Source: Pseudomonadota bacterium
GTDB lineage: Bacteria; Pseudomonadota; Gammaproteobacteria; Acidiferrobacterales; UBA6901
Length of the DNA stretch: 6,479 bases
Direction: 5' to 3'
Assembly (NCBI GenBank): GCA_021785795.1
Contig: JAJYEK010000200.1
Coordinates: 1 to 6,479, forward strand
The notes under the pieces are model-generated. The model did no database searches and was not told the DNA's origin. It was given only the letters and a program-made list of their open reading frames with translations. This document shows positions 5,137-6,479 of this stretch, piece after piece (the first letter of the stretch is position 1; every line of letters starts with the position of its first letter). The position numbers were made by a program, and so were the translations under genes.

Positions 5137-6306
5137 ATGTCTAACATACGTGGCCGAATCTTGGTTGTCGTTCGTTGGCCAGTTGGGGGAATACGAACGT
5201 ACTTGCGCTATGTATATGGAAAGCTCGATCACGATAAATACGACTTTACAATCCTCGGTCCAAATACAGAGGAGATGCAGATTTTGTTCAACGACCTTGC
5301 GCATCTTCGACCTACGGTCATTTTATCTGGAGATGAATCTGACGCGTCTGGTTTTTTCCGAGCAGCGACAAAGGCGATACTCAGTGGAAAGCATGATCTG
5401 ATTCACTCGCATGGGGTCACTGCCGGAACAAGCTCAACAGTGCCTGCTGCTCTGTTACGGATACCACATGTGATCACGTTGCACGATATATTCAACTTAG
5501 GACAGTTCGGTGGATTTCGCGGAACAGTAAAAAAAACGATCGTGTCAGCTGCGTTAGGTTTGGCGAATTGCATAAACCCGGTAGGAGGGGACGCCGAACG
5601 GAACCTTCTGGATTTTTTTCCGAGATTGCGATATCGGAAGGACAAGATCGTAACGATAAATCACGGAATTGATGTTGAGCAGTTCAATTCCGGTGAAAAA
5701 CGCGATTTCCGTAATGAATTGGGACTTCCGAAAAACGTATTTCTCATCGGATTCTTCGGCCGATTCATGGCTCCAAAAGGTTTTGTCTATCTTGTCGATG
5801 CAATTGAGACGCTGCGGCGAATTGAAGATCTTCCAATGCAGCCGCTAGTCTTGGCGTTCGGAACTGGTGGGTTTATTCGGGAGGACACGAAATACATTCG
5901 CAAGATGGGGCTAATGGAATATTTTCGCTTTCTTCCGTTTGTTTCGAATATTGCTGCGTCCCTGAAAGGGCTAGATATTGTGACGATGCCCTCTTTGTGG
6001 GAGGCGTCCGGGCTGCTAGCCATGGAAACGTTGGTTTCGGGGGTACCGCTGATTGCATCGACTTGCGTTGGTTTGCGGGAAGTCATAGAAGGAAGCCCAG
6101 CAACGGCGATTTCTCCGAAAGATTCGTCAGGACTAGCAGCAGCGATTGCCCAGGCGATGAGAGATCCGAGAAGAAATGAAGCGGAGCAATTTGTAAGTGA
6201 AGCTAAAAGCCGTTTCAATGCAGGACGTACGGCAAAGGAACTTGACGCATTGTTTGCTCGCCTCCTGGAAAGAAGCGCTAGGAGGCGTACCGAGCAATGG
6301 AAATGA
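5137..6306 (+). CDS. GT4 family glycosyltransferase, compositionally distinct
   Basis: This 389-residue protein is a complete family 4 GT-B glycosyltransferase. Visible landmarks are ILVVVRWPVGGIRTYL (8-23); LIHSHGVTAGTSS (88-100); HVITLHD (111-117); VTINHGID (172-179) at the domain linker; LIGFFGRFMAPKGF (203-216) opening the donor-binding domain; and EASGLLAME with Glu289 and Glu297, the E-x7-E pair. Length and motif order are normal, and all key residues looked for are present. It probably adds a sugar to the lipid-linked repeat unit in the cytoplasm; its donor is not known. Codon use favours A or T in third positions far more than the upstream genes do. As a sample, bases 5701-5760 contain 27 G+C of 60, while 2521-2580 in the other GT4 gene contain 40 of 60. 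With the homologous stub immediately upstream, this points to acquisition by transfer. No downstream partner gene is intact in the window, because an insertion-sequence relic follows after about 30 bases. Confidence 0.9.
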   Translation: MSNIRGRILVVVRWPVGGIRTYLRYVYGKLDHDKYDFTILGPNTEEMQILFNDLAHLRPTVILSGDESDASGFFRAATKAILSGKHDLIHSHGVTAGTSSTVPAALLRIPHVITLHDIFNLGQFGGFRGTVKKTIVSAALGLANCINPVGGDAERNLLDFFPRLRYRKDKIVTINHGIDVEQFNSGEKRDFRNELGLPKNVFLIGFFGRFMAPKGFVYLVDAIETLRRIEDLPMQPLVLAFGTGGFIREDTKYIRKMGLMEYFRFLPFVSNIAASLKGLDIVTMPSLWEASGLLAMETLVSGVPLIASTCVGLREVIEGSPATAISPKDSSGLAAAIAQAMRDPRRNEAEQFVSEAKSRFNAGRTAKELDALFARLLERSARRRTEQWK

Positions 6307-6336
6307 GAATTTTCATGTGTCGCGTCTCAATCAAAA

Positions 6337-6479
6337 TGGCCAGAATACCTGTTTCAGCGTGCAATGGCTTCCTCGTCGCGCTCGGGAATGCGGTAACTCG
6401 GTCGTTGCGGACCGAAGCTCAAGCTTCCCAACAGCGCCCAGACGTGGGTGTTTGTGTACCGTACGGCGAAATGTAGATC
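6337..6479 (-). pseudogene. IS630-family transposase fragment (N-terminal DNA-binding part, cut by right edge)
   Basis: Read on the - strand from 6479, the frame gives FAVRYTNTHVWALLGSLSF, then GPQRPSYRIPERDEEAIAR, and then a TGA at 6354-6356. This strongly resembles the second winged-helix segment of IS630-family transposases (pattern GVRY...HVWRLLGSLGFSPQ.P.RRA.ERDEEAI.RWK...WP). Adding one base at the stop restores WKQVFWP, which continues the family pattern, so the stop is a frameshift scar. The homology is lost just after WP (about 6337), and the catalytic DDE domain that should follow is absent. The upstream part of the gene lies outside the window. No inverted repeat or TA target duplication could be identified here. 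Confidence 0.65.

Noticed and set aside
6297..6476. 59-codon + strand frame starting at an ATG that overlaps the GT4 stop region
   Set aside because: The position looks like translational coupling, but the protein shows no family features and the opposite strand has IS630 transposase similarity over most of the frame, so it is probably a shadow.
1..6479. CRISPR array, tRNA, rRNA or defence/toxin system
   Set aside because: No spaced direct repeats, tRNA-like folds or toxin, nuclease or defence motifs were seen on either strand.

Overview
This window is part of a surface-polysaccharide (exopolysaccharide, capsule or O-antigen) gene cluster, all on the + strand, from what looks like a GC-rich Gram-negative bacterium, probably a proteobacterium. 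That placement rests on the gene types (GT2 and GT4 glycosyltransferases, a NodB-type deacetylase and a Wzy/WaaL-type membrane protein) and on base composition. The genus cannot be read from the sequence.

Layout: (i) bases 2-490 are the C-terminal end of a membrane-bound family 2 glycosyltransferase that enters from the left edge. (ii) Bases 490-603 are a short stub of a GT4 glycosyltransferase gene, coupled to the GT2 stop by a TGATG overlap but dead after about 20 codons. (iii) A hairpin at 610-629 and a weak promoter-like pair at 671-697 suggest a transcription-unit boundary. (iv) Bases 743-1810 encode a polysaccharide deacetylase, 1833-3008 a complete GT4 glycosyltransferase and 3063-4337 an O-antigen polymerase/ligase-type membrane protein, closely spaced as in an operon. 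(v) Bases 4338-5136 hold no intact gene. They contain a decayed 3' part of an ISL3-family insertion sequence with its probable right end, then the first ~45 codons of a second broken GT4 gene. (vi) Bases 5137-6306 encode an intact GT4 enzyme whose N-terminus closely resembles that second stub but whose DNA is clearly more AT-rich. (vii) The right edge holds a decayed piece of an IS630-family transposase on the - strand.

The intact genes fit one pathway: glycosyltransferases add sugars to a lipid-linked repeat unit, the deacetylase removes acetyl groups from amino sugars in the glycan, and the multi-membrane protein polymerises or ligates the product. The substrates are not readable.

I see no new kind of system. 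The main interest is the record of gene turnover: two GT4 genes reduced to their 5' ends, one followed by a compositionally foreign homologue, with two insertion-sequence relics around the replaced segment.
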